NCBI GenBank assembly: GCA_020725865.1
Contig: DYEC01000010.1
Location: forward strand, 1 to 64,000
Source of the DNA: Anaerolinea sp.
Lineage (GTDB): Bacteria; Chloroflexota; Anaerolineae; Anaerolineales; Anaerolineaceae
Direction: 5' to 3'
DNA: 64,000 nt
Shown: one piece after another, positions 1-8,200 of the stretch
Numbering within the stretch: position 1 is the first letter of the stretch
Layout: each line of letters opens with the position of its first letter
Made by a program: the position numbers and the translations under genes
Notes under the pieces: generated by a model
What the model was told of the DNA's origin: nothing
The model's database searches: none
The model's input: only the letters and a program-made list of their open reading frames with translations

Positions 1-74
1 GTGGGAGTTGAACCCACACGCCTTTCGGCACATGGCCCTCAACCATGCCTGTCTGCCAGTTCCAGCACCAGCGC
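1..74 (-). tRNA. tRNA-Leu (anticodon GAG), 3' end cut by window edge
   Basis: On the minus strand the 5' acceptor arm is GCGCTGG (68-74). It is followed by a D arm containing GAACTGGCAGA and an anticodon stem CATGG/CCATG around the loop TTGAGGG. Next come a long class II variable arm (TGCCGAAAGGCG) and a T arm GTGGG-TTCAACT-CCCAC. The anticodon GAG and the long variable arm identify a leucine tRNA. The 3' acceptor strand and discriminator lie outside the window, so the gene is truncated by the window and is not degenerate. Confidence 0.93.
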
Positions 75-84
75 AGATGCCGTT

Positions 85-113
85 ATTATATCTGTACCTG
101 AACACATGGTCAA
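85..113 (-). promoter_or_regulatory. housekeeping promoter of tRNA-Leu
   Basis: On the minus strand TTGACC (108-113) and a perfect TATAAT (85-90) are separated by exactly 17 bp. The predicted start lies about 4 nt before the mature tRNA 5' end. This is one of the best sigma-70 type matches in the window and fits a strongly expressed stable RNA gene. Confidence 0.8.
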
Positions 114-175
114 GTAAAATAGAAGCATGACATAAAATTTTTTTTACCTCTCTTAATCTCGATGGAGGAATTGGC

Positions 176-1186
176 ATGAAAATCGTTCTAGATGCAATGG
201 GCAGCGATAACCGCCCAGCTCCTGAAATCGAGGCAGCGGTCAAAGCTGCCGAGCTTTTTGGTGATGAAATTATCCTGACCGGTCACCAGGACATCCTGAA
301 CCCAAGACTGTCAGAACTTAATAAAGGATTACCCGTCCGCGTGGTCCATGCTCCAGATGCAGTAGATATGTCAGCCCACGCAGTCGAGGGCACAATGAAA
401 AGCCCGCAAAACTCAATGGCTGTGGGTCTCTCCCTCTTGAAAGAAGGAAAGGCAGATGCTTTCGTGACAGCCGGAAATTCCGGTGCAGCAATGTTCAATG
501 CAGTGAGGATTCTTCATAGAACTCAAGGGGTGGTGCGTCCTGTTATGGTTACCACACTTCCCACTCGTAAAGGCAGATGTGTATTTCTGGATACCGGCGC
601 CAACGCCGATTGTCGTCCGGATTTTTTGGTAGAGTTTGCCGTTATGGGGGCTGTTTATGCGGAATCCGTATCTAGTATTCAGAATCCGCGCGTTGGCTTA
701 CTGGCAAATGGAGAAGAACCCGGCAAAGGAAACATGCTTGTCCGAGAAGCATATGAACTTCTGGAAAAAAGCAACTTGAACTTTATCGGCAATGTTGAGC
801 CTAAAGAGTTGTACAGTGGTCACGCCGATGTAGTCGTTGCGGATGGTTTTACAGGGAATATCCTCATTAAGACAAGTGAGGCAGTTGCTAAATTAATCAC
901 CGATATTTTGCGCGAGCAAATTAGCGCCTCCTGGCCGCGCAAAGTAGGCTATTTGCTCATCAAACCTGCCTTCTCATCTTTGAAGAAAATGATGGATCCG
1001 GCAGAAGTTGGCGCAGCAATGCTCATGGGCGTTAATGGTTATGTGTTTATTGGACATGGACGTTCTGATGCACGCGCCCTGGTCAGTGCCATCCGATTGG
1101 CTCGGCAGGCTGTACAATCCAATCTGCTTCAGACGCTTCCAGTCAAAATCCAAGAACGCCTCGCAAGCCTTAATACCACTCCTTAA
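176..1186 (+). CDS. plsX: phosphate acyltransferase PlsX
   Basis: PlsX makes acyl-phosphate from acyl-ACP, the first committed step of phospholipid synthesis through the PlsX/PlsY route. The 336-residue length is normal for the family. The N-terminus starts with the hallmark MKIVLDAMGSDNRPAPEIEA. Internal family motifs include VTAGNSGA and the late VVADGFTGNI and GVNGYVFIGHG segments. A clear GGAGG ribosome binding site (164-168) sits 7 nt before the ATG. The gene is first in a two-gene unit with the NERD-like membrane protein 21 nt downstream. In many bacteria plsX is next to fab genes, which are not seen here. Confidence 0.95.
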   Translation: MKIVLDAMGSDNRPAPEIEAAVKAAELFGDEIILTGHQDILNPRLSELNKGLPVRVVHAPDAVDMSAHAVEGTMKSPQNSMAVGLSLLKEGKADAFVTAGNSGAAMFNAVRILHRTQGVVRPVMVTTLPTRKGRCVFLDTGANADCRPDFLVEFAVMGAVYAESVSSIQNPRVGLLANGEEPGKGNMLVREAYELLEKSNLNFIGNVEPKELYSGHADVVVADGFTGNILIKTSEAVAKLITDILREQISASWPRKVGYLLIKPAFSSLKKMMDPAEVGAAMLMGVNGYVFIGHGRSDARALVSAIRLARQAVQSNLLQTLPVKIQERLASLNTTP

Positions 1187-1207
1187 GTTTTCAGAAAAGA
1201 GATAACA

Positions 1208-1900
1208 ATGAAAATCATTTCGAACGAAAAACTTATTCAGCGCAATCGAAAAATTGGACAAATCACGACATTTGCTAGTCTGGCAATTCTTGCGGCCGGA
1301 CTGGTCGCTTCATTCAGTCAGAATTACTTCAACCTTTCATTTGCCGCTCTACTGCTTGGTTTTGTACTGTCTCAGGTGGGTATTTATTTTGGTTCTCGTT
1401 GGGGGCGTTCGCCTAGGCCGGATGAAAAACTATCACAGGCGCTCAAAGGTCTCGACGATAAATATTTTCTCTACCACTACAAAACAAGCGTGCCACACCT
1501 GCTGGTTGGACCTGCCGGTATCTGGATACTAATGCCATATCCACAGGGTGGCACGATTTACTATGACACAAACAAAGACCGGTGGAAACAAAAGGGTGGT
1601 AGCCTATATTTGAAAATCTTTGCCCAAGAAGGTTTGGGGCGTCCGGACCTTGAAGCTCAGTCTTATGAACTTGAAACACAAAAATATCTGAGAAGGTTTT
1701 TGGGAAATAATATAGAACTCCCCCCCGTCCAGCCTATTCTAGTATTTACGAATGAAAAAACTGTTGTGCAAAGCGAAAATGCCCCCATGCACGCGCTGAA
1801 TGTTACAAAATTGAAAGACTTTATCCGTCATCAAGCAAAAGCAAATCCGGCACCAATGGATAGTATTAAAATCATTCAACAGGCTTTGCCAACCGAATAA
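1208..1900 (+). CDS. membrane protein with a NERD-like domain
   Basis: The protein has 230 residues. It has two predicted membrane segments near the N-terminus (about residues 17-36 and 43-62) and then a soluble domain. The soluble part (about 75-210) contains DEKLSQALKGLDDKYFLYHY and HLLVGPAGIWILMPY. These resemble the core of nuclease-related (NERD) domains, where an ILIGP-GV-VIE pattern precedes the catalytic strand. Here the usual E-x-K is not obvious (ILMPYP), so nuclease activity is doubtful. It lies 21 nt after plsX and shares the terminator at 1942-1970. The function is unknown and the NERD assignment is by eye. Confidence 0.6.
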   Translation: MKIISNEKLIQRNRKIGQITTFASLAILAAGLVASFSQNYFNLSFAALLLGFVLSQVGIYFGSRWGRSPRPDEKLSQALKGLDDKYFLYHYKTSVPHLLVGPAGIWILMPYPQGGTIYYDTNKDRWKQKGGSLYLKIFAQEGLGRPDLEAQSYELETQKYLRRFLGNNIELPPVQPILVFTNEKTVVQSENAPMHALNVTKLKDFIRHQAKANPAPMDSIKIIQQALPTE

Positions 1901-1938
1901 CCAATCCTATCCAAAATTTAAAGAACCTTCCGGTAAAC

Positions 1939-2709
1939 TCACCTCTTCTTGCTACGAGAAGAGGTTTTTTCTACTTCTTTGCGTATACCAGTTTTTACTG
2001 AACCTTGCAGGCTCTTGATTTCATCAGAAGTTAGATAACGCCATTCGCCGGGTTTTAGGTCACCCAAGAGCAAGCTGCCAATTCGTACTCGAATGATCCT
2101 CAGAACCGGTAAACCGATTCTTGCCCCAACCTCTCGAATCTGTCGCTTGCGTCCTTCTCTCAGGATCACCCGCAGCCATGTGTTTTTGCCAGCTACCCCC
2201 TCTACGCTTACCTTTGCGGGTGCGGTTCGATGTCCGTCCTCAAGAACCACTCCACGCCGCCAGACAGCCAACTGCTGTTCATCAGGACGTCCCGAAACCA
2301 AAACTCGATACTCTTTCTCGTGACCATATCGCGGGTGTGTCAGCCGGTTAGCTAGTTCCCCGTCATTTGTTAACAGGATTAGCCCCTCACTGTTAAGATC
2401 GAGCCTACCAACGGAAAACAAATGACCAGGTACAGGCACTAGATCGCGCACTGTCGCCCGCTGGTCATCTGTGCCAACATCCGAAAGCACACCGCGCGGT
2501 TTATGCAAAGCAATATAGATCAGGTCGGCTTGAGCGCTGGAAACCTGTAGTCCATCAACACGGATCACATCTTGTAAGAGGTCTGCCTTCATTCCAAGAA
2601 TAGCAGGGGTGTTATTTACGGTAACGCGCCCTGCAGCAATCAGTTCCTCACAAGCGCGGCGTGAACCAAAACCCAATCTCGCAAGTATCTTCTGTAAACG
2701 TTCCGCCAT
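1939..2709 (-). CDS. rluB: 23S rRNA pseudouridine synthase, RsuA/RluB family
   Basis: This 256-residue protein has an N-terminal S4 RNA-binding domain (about 3-60, RLQKILARLGFGSRRACEEL). A RsuA-family pseudouridine synthase domain follows, with the catalytic motif GRLDLNSEGLILLTNDGE, in which the Asp is the nucleophile. RluB is the usual paralogue next to scpB; RsuA or RluE specificity cannot be excluded. Only 6 nt separate it from the upstream scpB stop, so the two are probably co-transcribed. The C-terminal tail is basic and Ser-rich, and its codons form the plus-strand terminator at 1942-1970. Confidence 0.88.
   Translation of the reverse strand: MAERLQKILARLGFGSRRACEELIAAGRVTVNNTPAILGMKADLLQDVIRVDGLQVSSAQADLIYIALHKPRGVLSDVGTDDQRATVRDLVPVPGHLFSVGRLDLNSEGLILLTNDGELANRLTHPRYGHEKEYRVLVSGRPDEQQLAVWRRGVVLEDGHRTAPAKVSVEGVAGKNTWLRVILREGRKRQIREVGARIGLPVLRIIRVRIGSLLLGDLKPGEWRYLTSDEIKSLQGSVKTGIRKEVEKTSSRSKKR
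1942..1970 (+). terminator. rho-independent terminator of the plsX unit, inside rluB 3' end
   Basis: A perfect 8-bp stem CCTCTTCT/AGAAGAGG with a 7-nt loop is followed by six T residues. It lies 41 nt after the plus-strand stop codon. The same bases encode the Lys/Arg/Ser-rich C-terminus of the convergent pseudouridine synthase gene, so terminator and coding sequence share DNA. Confidence 0.8.
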
Positions 2710-2715
2710 GTTCCA

Positions 2716-3300
2716 TTAATCCTTTAACAACTGATTGTTTTCTTCTTCCAGACCAACCTCTCCGACTTCATAAGGCGGTAACTGGCTCAATGAGGACAGC
2801 CCAAAATACTGAAGAAATTCCGCAGTCGTCCCATAAAGAATGGGGCGTCCCGGACCTTCTGCCCGTCCTACTTCTTGAATCAACCCTTTGCTCAAGAGAC
2901 TGCGCAAAACGCCATCACTATTTACTCCTCGGATGGCATCAATGCCCGGGCGAGTGATTGGTTGTCGGTAAGCAATGATTGCAAGAGTCTCCTGTGCGGC
3001 GCGGCTGAGATGGGTTGTCGCCTCATAACCAAGAAATTTCTCAATAGTAGGTGCATATTCTGGCGCCGTTGTCAACTGAACACGTCCAGCCGACCATTGT
3101 ATCCTTATGCCACCCCGATTAAGATAACGTTTTTCCAATTCACGCAAAGCTTGTTCAATCACCTCAGACGTTTCTTCCAAAACTGCCGCCAACTGGGCTA
3201 TTGATACTGAAGAAGCTGCCACAAACAACAGTGCTTCTATAGAGGATTCCAGGTCGTATTTCTGGTCTGGACTTGAGAAAGATTGTGTTTGATCACTCAT
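2716..3300 (-). CDS. scpB: segregation and condensation protein ScpB
   Basis: ScpB is the kleisin-associated winged-helix subunit of SMC-ScpAB condensin. The open frame extends further upstream, but the ATG at 3300 (MSDQTQSF) gives the usual length of 194 residues and a normal start of the family core (LESSIEALLFVA). Winged-helix motifs include LSRAAQETLAIIAYRQPITR and GRAEGPGRPILYGTT. The start codon overlaps the divergent extended -10 element at 3300-3308. The partner scpA, usually directly upstream, is not in this window; the upstream neighbour is instead a divergent lipoprotein. Confidence 0.92.
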   Translation of the reverse strand: MSDQTQSFSSPDQKYDLESSIEALLFVAASSVSIAQLAAVLEETSEVIEQALRELEKRYLNRGGIRIQWSAGRVQLTTAPEYAPTIEKFLGYEATTHLSRAAQETLAIIAYRQPITRPGIDAIRGVNSDGVLRSLLSKGLIQEVGRAEGPGRPILYGTTAEFLQYFGLSSLSQLPPYEVGEVGLEEENNQLLKD

Positions 3301-3308
3301 GCTATAAT
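3300..3308 (+). promoter_or_regulatory. extended -10 promoter for the lipoprotein operon
   Basis: TGCTATAAT is a perfect -10 hexamer (3303-3308) preceded by a TG at the extended -10 position. No good -35 is visible, as expected for this class. The predicted transcript would start near 3315 with a leader of about 30 nt before the ATG at 3346. It overlaps the start codon of scpB on the other strand. Confidence 0.6.
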
Positions 3309-3345
3309 TGGATTTGCTTTGTTCCGAATAGATTGCGAATATAAA

Positions 3346-3903
3346 ATGAACCAGAAATTCATTAAAAAACTTGTTGTTGTTACAGTAATAGCTAGTACGC
3401 TTGCCTGTCGAATGAATATCGGTGGGCCAACACCCGAAAGAACCATTCCCGTCTCTACTGAGGCGCTTGGTCAACTAGATTCTGCGCTGTCAACTGCCTT
3501 TCAAGCAGATACAAATTCTATCACGATTACCGTGACAGAAGAACAACTTACATCGTTTGCCGCATATAGATTTACTACCAATTCCGATCTGTCCATTCAA
3601 AACCCGCAAATCTTTCTACAAAACGGACAGATTGAATTCTATGGGCAAGTGGAACGGGGAGGAATTCTATTCAATGCTCACATAACCTTGCAAGTCTACC
3701 CGGATGAAAACGGGAGGCTAAATGTTCAAATCACTTCTATTGACCTTGGTCCTATCCCCGTAACTCAAACCTTACAACACCAAATCAATGATATGGTAGA
3801 CCAGGCTTTGTCTAATACAATCGAGAGTAAAACAGCTGGATTCTATATCCAAGGCATCACCATTGCCAATGGCAAAATGGTAATTACTGCCACAAAACAA
3901 TAA
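3346..3903 (+). CDS. probable secreted lipoprotein, DUF2993/LmeA-like fold possible
   Basis: The ATG at 3346 gives a 185-residue protein. It begins with a basic N-terminus, a hydrophobic stretch and Cys near residue 21 (STLAC), an imperfect lipobox. The mature part alternates beta strands: SITITVTEEQLTSF, then NPQIFLQNGQIEFYGQV and a closing AGFYIQGITIANGKMVIT. This layout resembles DUF2993/LmeA-type lipid-binding proteins, but no diagnostic residue proves it. It is the first gene of the plus-strand run to 9766 and lies 17 nt before a second lipoprotein, so the two may act together at the cell surface. Confidence 0.6.
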   Translation: MNQKFIKKLVVVTVIASTLACRMNIGGPTPERTIPVSTEALGQLDSALSTAFQADTNSITITVTEEQLTSFAAYRFTTNSDLSIQNPQIFLQNGQIEFYGQVERGGILFNAHITLQVYPDENGRLNVQITSIDLGPIPVTQTLQHQINDMVDQALSNTIESKTAGFYIQGITIANGKMVITATKQ

Positions 3904-3920
3904 AAACAAACTGAGCCAAA

Positions 3921-5540
3921 ATGTGTAAACTAAATTCCACATTCACCACATGTCGTTTCATAAGTGTCGCATTGATTGCATTAATCAGTGCAATACTTCT
4001 TGTTGCATGTAATACACAACCTGATGATACGACAACCTCGGTGAATGTTACGATTATCGCAGATGGCAGACAGAGTCAGATTACCGTCTTATCTGGTTCC
4101 TCTGTGCAAAACGCTCTGGAGAAAGCCAATATCCAGCTAAACCCGCTGGATAAAGTTGAACCACCTACTTTTACCGCTATTGAAAACTCTATTCAGATCA
4201 AAGTCACACGGGTTACTGAAGAATTTATACTCGAAGAAAAGGTTATTCCTTTTGAACGCCAGACGGTTCGGAATGAGGCCTTACCCGCCGGACAAACCAT
4301 GCTGATTCAACCTGGTGTAAATGGCATTCAGCAAATCACCTATCGAATTGTGCGAGAAAACGGGATTGAAGTATCCCGTTCGGTGTTCAAAGTGAGCACT
4401 TTAACCGAAAGCAATCCGGAAATTGTAATGGTCGGCGTTCAAACGCCGTTCACTGCCATACCTATACCGGGCAAACTGGCATATCTCACCGCAGGAAATG
4501 CCTGGATTATGGAGAACACGACCGGAGAACGACATCCTTTAGTCACCACAGGCGATCTGGACGGGCGTGTATTCAGCCTGTCTGATAAAGGTGAATGGTT
4601 GCTATTTACACGAAAAGCAAAGGAAGATGAAGCAGACAATCTTATTAACACGCTCTGGATGATCAACACGTCCAAACCAGATGCAGACCCCGTGTATTTG
4701 CGCGTGCAAAATATCGTCCATTTTGCCGATTGGGTGCCCGGTTTGGGTTTAACAATCTCCTACTCAACTGTTGAACCCCGGCCTACAGCCCCCGGCTGGC
4801 AGGCAAACAATGATCTGTATATTATGACGATAAATGAAAACGGCGGTATTCTCAAAAAAGAAAAAATCCTTGAGGAAAATTCTGGCGGCATTTATGGGTG
4901 GTGGGGAACGAATTTCTCCTGGTCTCCAAACGGACAACAACTTGCTTACGCACGTCCAGATAGTGTCGGCATTGTTGACACTGAAAAGGGGCTTATGTTA
5001 CCACTCCTGGACATTGTTCCTCTTCAAACCCGCAGTGACTGGGCATGGGTTCCAGGTCTGGGCTGGAACAGTGACAGTAACTTACTCTATACGGTAAATC
5101 ATGTTTCCGCCTCAAACCTTACAAGTGTTGAGGAATCCCCGGATTTTGACTTATGCGTTATCCTGCTCCAGGATCAGCAGGTAATTAATATTGTGCGTCA
5201 GACTGGAATGTTTGCTTATCCTTCTCCTGCAATCACTCGTTTTAACAAATATTTTCCGGTGGCATTTCTGGTAGCAAACTTTCCAGAACAAAGTGAAAAT
5301 AGCCGTTACAGATTGGCTATAATGGATCGGGATGGATCAAACCGAAAAATCATTTTTCCAGAAGAAGGTTCAGCCGGTTTAAATCCACAAAAAGTTGTCT
5401 GGGGCCCTCAACGGAACCCAGAAGAAACCCAATGGATAGCCCTGATGTACTCTGGAAATCTCTGGCTGGTCAACCCATATTCAACTCAGGCACAGCAAAT
5501 TACTGGGGACGGATCAATTATCAGAATAGATTGGAAATAA
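3921..5540 (+). CDS. lipoprotein with DUF348, G5 and C-terminal beta-propeller
   Basis: The signal peptide ends in a good lipobox, LLVAC (Cys about residue 30). Residues about 38-90 match the ubiquitin-like DUF348 repeat ([20 protein letters not shown]). Residues about 92-170 match a G5 domain, a fold that binds N-acetylglucosamine-containing polymers. The remaining part (about 180-539) is a TolB/WD-like propeller with repeated [11 protein letters not shown]-type strands and a final [18 protein letters not shown]348-G5 modules usually sit in front of a peptidoglycan hydrolase; here a propeller takes that place. It probably senses or scaffolds at the envelope. The substrate is unknown. Confidence 0.72.
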   Translation: MCKLNSTFTTCRFISVALIALISAILLVACNTQPDDTTTSVNVTIIADGRQSQITVLSGSSVQNALEKANIQLNPLDKVEPPTFTAIENSIQIKVTRVTEEFILEEKVIPFERQTVRNEALPAGQTMLIQPGVNGIQQITYRIVRENGIEVSRSVFKVSTLTESNPEIVMVGVQTPFTAIPIPGKLAYLTAGNAWIMENTTGERHPLVTTGDLDGRVFSLSDKGEWLLFTRKAKEDEADNLINTLWMINTSKPDADPVYLRVQNIVHFADWVPGLGLTISYSTVEPRPTAPGWQANNDLYIMTINENGGILKKEKILEENSGGIYGWWGTNFSWSPNGQQLAYARPDSVGIVDTEKGLMLPLLDIVPLQTRSDWAWVPGLGWNSDSNLLYTVNHVSASNLTSVEESPDFDLCVILLQDQQVINIVRQTGMFAYPSPAITRFNKYFPVAFLVANFPEQSENSRYRLAIMDRDGSNRKIIFPEEGSAGLNPQKVVWGPQRNPEETQWIALMYSGNLWLVNPYSTQAQQITGDGSIIRIDWK

Positions 5541-5553
5541 TTTGGAGATAAAA

Positions 5554-6513
5554 ATGAGAATATTAGTAACCGGAGCGGCGGGATTTCTAGGCTCACACCT
5601 GTGTGAAAGGTTCCTGAATGAAGGACACCAGGTTATTGGTATGGATAACTTCATTACCGGTAGTGTAGAAAACCTTGCTCATCTGGCGGGTAATCCCAAC
5701 TTCCTTTTCATTCGTCATGACGTTGCCAATTTTATCTTTGTTCCCGGGAAAATTGATGCGGTTTTGCATTTTGCCTCTCCTGCCAGCCCCAACCCAAGCT
5801 CACCATTAGGATACACGAACTTGCCCATCCAGACAATGAAAGCTGGCGCCCTGGGGACCCATAACACTCTGGGGGTTGCGCGAGCCCACAAAGCCCGTTA
5901 TCTGCTGGCTTCAACCAGTGAAATTTATGGCGATCCCCTAGAACATCCCCAAAAAGAAACCTATTGGGGTCACTGTGATCCCATTGGAGTTCGCTCTGTA
6001 TATGACGAAGCCAAGCGCTTTGCAGAAGCTCTTACTATGGCTTACCACCGCTACCACGGCATTGACACCCGCATTGCCCGCATTTTTAATACCTATGGGC
6101 CTCGAATGCGCCTTGATGATGGACGAGTTGTTCCCAATTTTATCCAGCAGGCAATCCGGGGCGAACCGCTAACCGTTTATGGAGATGGATCGCAAACCCG
6201 TAGTTTCTGTTATGTGGATGATTTAATCGAGGGAATCTATCGCCTGCTTCTATCTGATGAGCATGGTCCGGTGAATATTGGCAATCCGGCGGAGACCACA
6301 ATTCTTGAATTCGCTTACACAATCAATAAAATCATTGGAAACAAAGCTGGCATTGCTTTCAAACCAGCTTCTCGACTTGGAGACGATCCGCAAAGACGAC
6401 AACCTGACATTACCAGAGCAAAGGAAATTTTAGGATGGGAACCGAAAATCTCACTGGAAGAAGGAATACGGCTTACAGCACCGTACTTCCGAAGAAAAAT
6501 GGGCTTGGAATGA
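5554..6513 (+). CDS. NAD-dependent epimerase, UDP-glucuronate decarboxylase type
   Basis: The protein is an extended short-chain dehydrogenase of 319 residues from the ATG at 5554, which has GGAG 6 nt upstream. It has the Rossmann motif [10 protein letters not shown], then [17 protein letters not shown] and the catalytic pair Y150/K154 (YDEAKR). The segments [16 protein letters not shown] and [16 protein letters not shown] are typical of UXS enzymes, which convert UDP-glucuronate to UDP-xylose. dTDP-glucose dehydratase or GalE-type specificity is less likely. It probably supplies nucleotide sugar for surface glycans. It overlaps the GtrA gene by 4 bp. Confidence 0.82.
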   Translation: MRILVTGAAGFLGSHLCERFLNEGHQVIGMDNFITGSVENLAHLAGNPNFLFIRHDVANFIFVPGKIDAVLHFASPASPNPSSPLGYTNLPIQTMKAGALGTHNTLGVARAHKARYLLASTSEIYGDPLEHPQKETYWGHCDPIGVRSVYDEAKRFAEALTMAYHRYHGIDTRIARIFNTYGPRMRLDDGRVVPNFIQQAIRGEPLTVYGDGSQTRSFCYVDDLIEGIYRLLLSDEHGPVNIGNPAETTILEFAYTINKIIGNKAGIAFKPASRLGDDPQRRQPDITRAKEILGWEPKISLEEGIRLTAPYFRRKMGLE

Positions 6514-6962
6514 TACTGGTAAATTCAAAAGAGCGTACCCGATTCGTCAGATTTGCAATTGTGGGTGCCATCGGTGCGGTAATTGATTTTGGCATCTTTA
6601 ACATCATGCTCGCCTCCACAAGTGTTCCAGCGGTTTGGTGTAGCGCAGTTTCATTTGTGGCGGCTGTTTTGAGTAATTTTTTCTGGAACCGCTACTGGAC
6701 TTACCCGGATTCACGAAGTAAACCCCTGTCACAACAATTGCTTCAATTCTCCCTAGTAAGCATTGCTGGTCTGGGAATCCGGATCGCACTGTTTGCACTT
6801 TTGGAAAAATCGCTCATCAACCTAAGCGCGATGCTGATTCCCGAAACTTTTCTCCAGGCCCAATTTGTCGGACACAATACCACACTTGCGTTTGCCATTC
6901 TTGTTGTTATGTTGTGGAACTTTTTTGCCAATCGCTTTTGGACATATAGTGATGTAGAATAA
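6510..6962 (+). CDS. GtrA-family membrane protein
   Basis: Translation probably starts at the ATG at 6510, which overlaps the epimerase stop codon (ATGA). This gives 150 residues with four predicted membrane helices. The family pattern is clear: [19 protein letters not shown] at the start, [10 protein letters not shown] after helix 2, and [10 protein letters not shown] near the C-terminus. GtrA proteins are thought to move or position polyprenyl-linked sugars across the membrane. The coupling to a nucleotide-sugar enzyme supports a role in cell-surface polysaccharide or protein glycosylation. Confidence 0.85.
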   Translation: MILVNSKERTRFVRFAIVGAIGAVIDFGIFNIMLASTSVPAVWCSAVSFVAAVLSNFFWNRYWTYPDSRSKPLSQQLLQFSLVSIAGLGIRIALFALLEKSLINLSAMLIPETFLQAQFVGHNTTLAFAILVVMLWNFFANRFWTYSDVE

Positions 6963-6967
6963 ATAAT

Positions 6968-8191
6968 ATGGAGCAGCAAAACTCAACCTCTCTCGACCCC
7001 AATACTATCCCAAAGGATAATCAGGAAACCGAAGCACAATCTTCCATAAGGTCTTTGCGCGAATTGATAGACTTGGTGACAGGGCGTGGATTCAAGCCTG
7101 AACTAGAAGAGGAGTCAGGCTTTGCCGAGATTTTACCTTTCCCATTTCTTGCCCTGGTTGGGCAAATGGAAATGAGACTGGCTCTTTTGCTCTCCTTGAT
7201 TAACCCTGCCGTCAGCGGTGTATTGCTGATTGGTCCTCGAGGGACAGGTAAAACAACCGCCGTGCGGAGCCTGATCAATCTGCTCCCAGATATTGAACGA
7301 AGCACTTGTTTCTATGGTTGTCTTCCTGAGGATGTTGAGATTGGTGGAATTGATACAATTTGTCCTGACTGTGCAAAAAAGTATGCTGAGGGTAAACCAC
7401 TTACTAAAACTGAAAAGGCTCGCATTGTTGAACTACCTCTCAACGCTCGGTTGGAAGACGTTGTCGGTGGATTGGATGAACACGCTGTGGCACATGAGCG
7501 GTTTCGCCTTAAACGCGGTATCCTCTCACTGGCAGATCAAAACATCCTTTATATAGACGAAGTCAACTTGCTAGCGGATGAAATTGTAGATGCAATCTTA
7601 GATGCTGCCGCACAGGGTTCATATACGATTCGTCGCGGTCAATTCTCCGCCACCTACAAAGCAAATTTCACCTTAATTGGTTCAATGAACCCGGAAGAAG
7701 GTAATCTCAGGCCACAAATCCTTGACCGCTTTGGTCTGCGTGTTATAGTACGCGGCTTGAGCAGCGCACAAGAACGACTGGATGCTTACCGACGGGTTGC
7801 CGCATATCGCCGCAGTCCCAGACGCGTTGTGACTCAATTTTATCAAGAGACCGAACTGGCACGTATTGAATTGCAAGAAGCGCGAAACCTACTACCCCGG
7901 GTCATCCTCCCAGATGAAGTGGCGCGCAAGGGCATTCAAATGATCCAGGCATTGCAGATCGATTCACTCCGAGCCGAGATTACTATGTTTGAAGCAGCAC
8001 GTGCTTACGCCGCGGCCGATGGAAGAAGTGTAGTAAGTCAAGAAGACATTCGCATCGTCGCGCCTATGGCACTCAGGCTTCGACGGTCGTCGTTTATGAC
8101 AAAATACTTTGAAGACCGTTCCCGAGAAGAAAAAGAACTGCTGGCAACAATTGAACAAACGATTCCAGAGAGTACTAGCCAAATAGGTTAG
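6968..8191 (+). CDS. magnesium-chelatase subunit I-like AAA+ ATPase
   Basis: This 407-residue protein is close to BchI/ChlI in layout. It has Walker A GPRGTGKTT (89-97), Walker B ILYIDEVNLL, sensor GSMNPEEGNLRPQILDRFGL, and the C-terminal helical domain. An insert at 114-135 carries four cysteines (CFYGC...CPDC), which could bind a metal or be redox-sensitive. BchI normally works with BchD (ATPase-VWA) and BchH; neither is in the window, and no other chlorophyll gene is seen. The next gene is a UroD-family protein. A role as a MoxR-like AAA+ chaperone rather than in chlorophyll synthesis is my inference. Confidence 0.78.
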   Translation: MEQQNSTSLDPNTIPKDNQETEAQSSIRSLRELIDLVTGRGFKPELEEESGFAEILPFPFLALVGQMEMRLALLLSLINPAVSGVLLIGPRGTGKTTAVRSLINLLPDIERSTCFYGCLPEDVEIGGIDTICPDCAKKYAEGKPLTKTEKARIVELPLNARLEDVVGGLDEHAVAHERFRLKRGILSLADQNILYIDEVNLLADEIVDAILDAAAQGSYTIRRGQFSATYKANFTLIGSMNPEEGNLRPQILDRFGLRVIVRGLSSAQERLDAYRRVAAYRRSPRRVVTQFYQETELARIELQEARNLLPRVILPDEVARKGIQMIQALQIDSLRAEITMFEAARAYAAADGRSVVSQEDIRIVAPMALRLRRSSFMTKYFEDRSREEKELLATIEQTIPESTSQIG

Positions 8192-8200
8192 AGGTATAGT

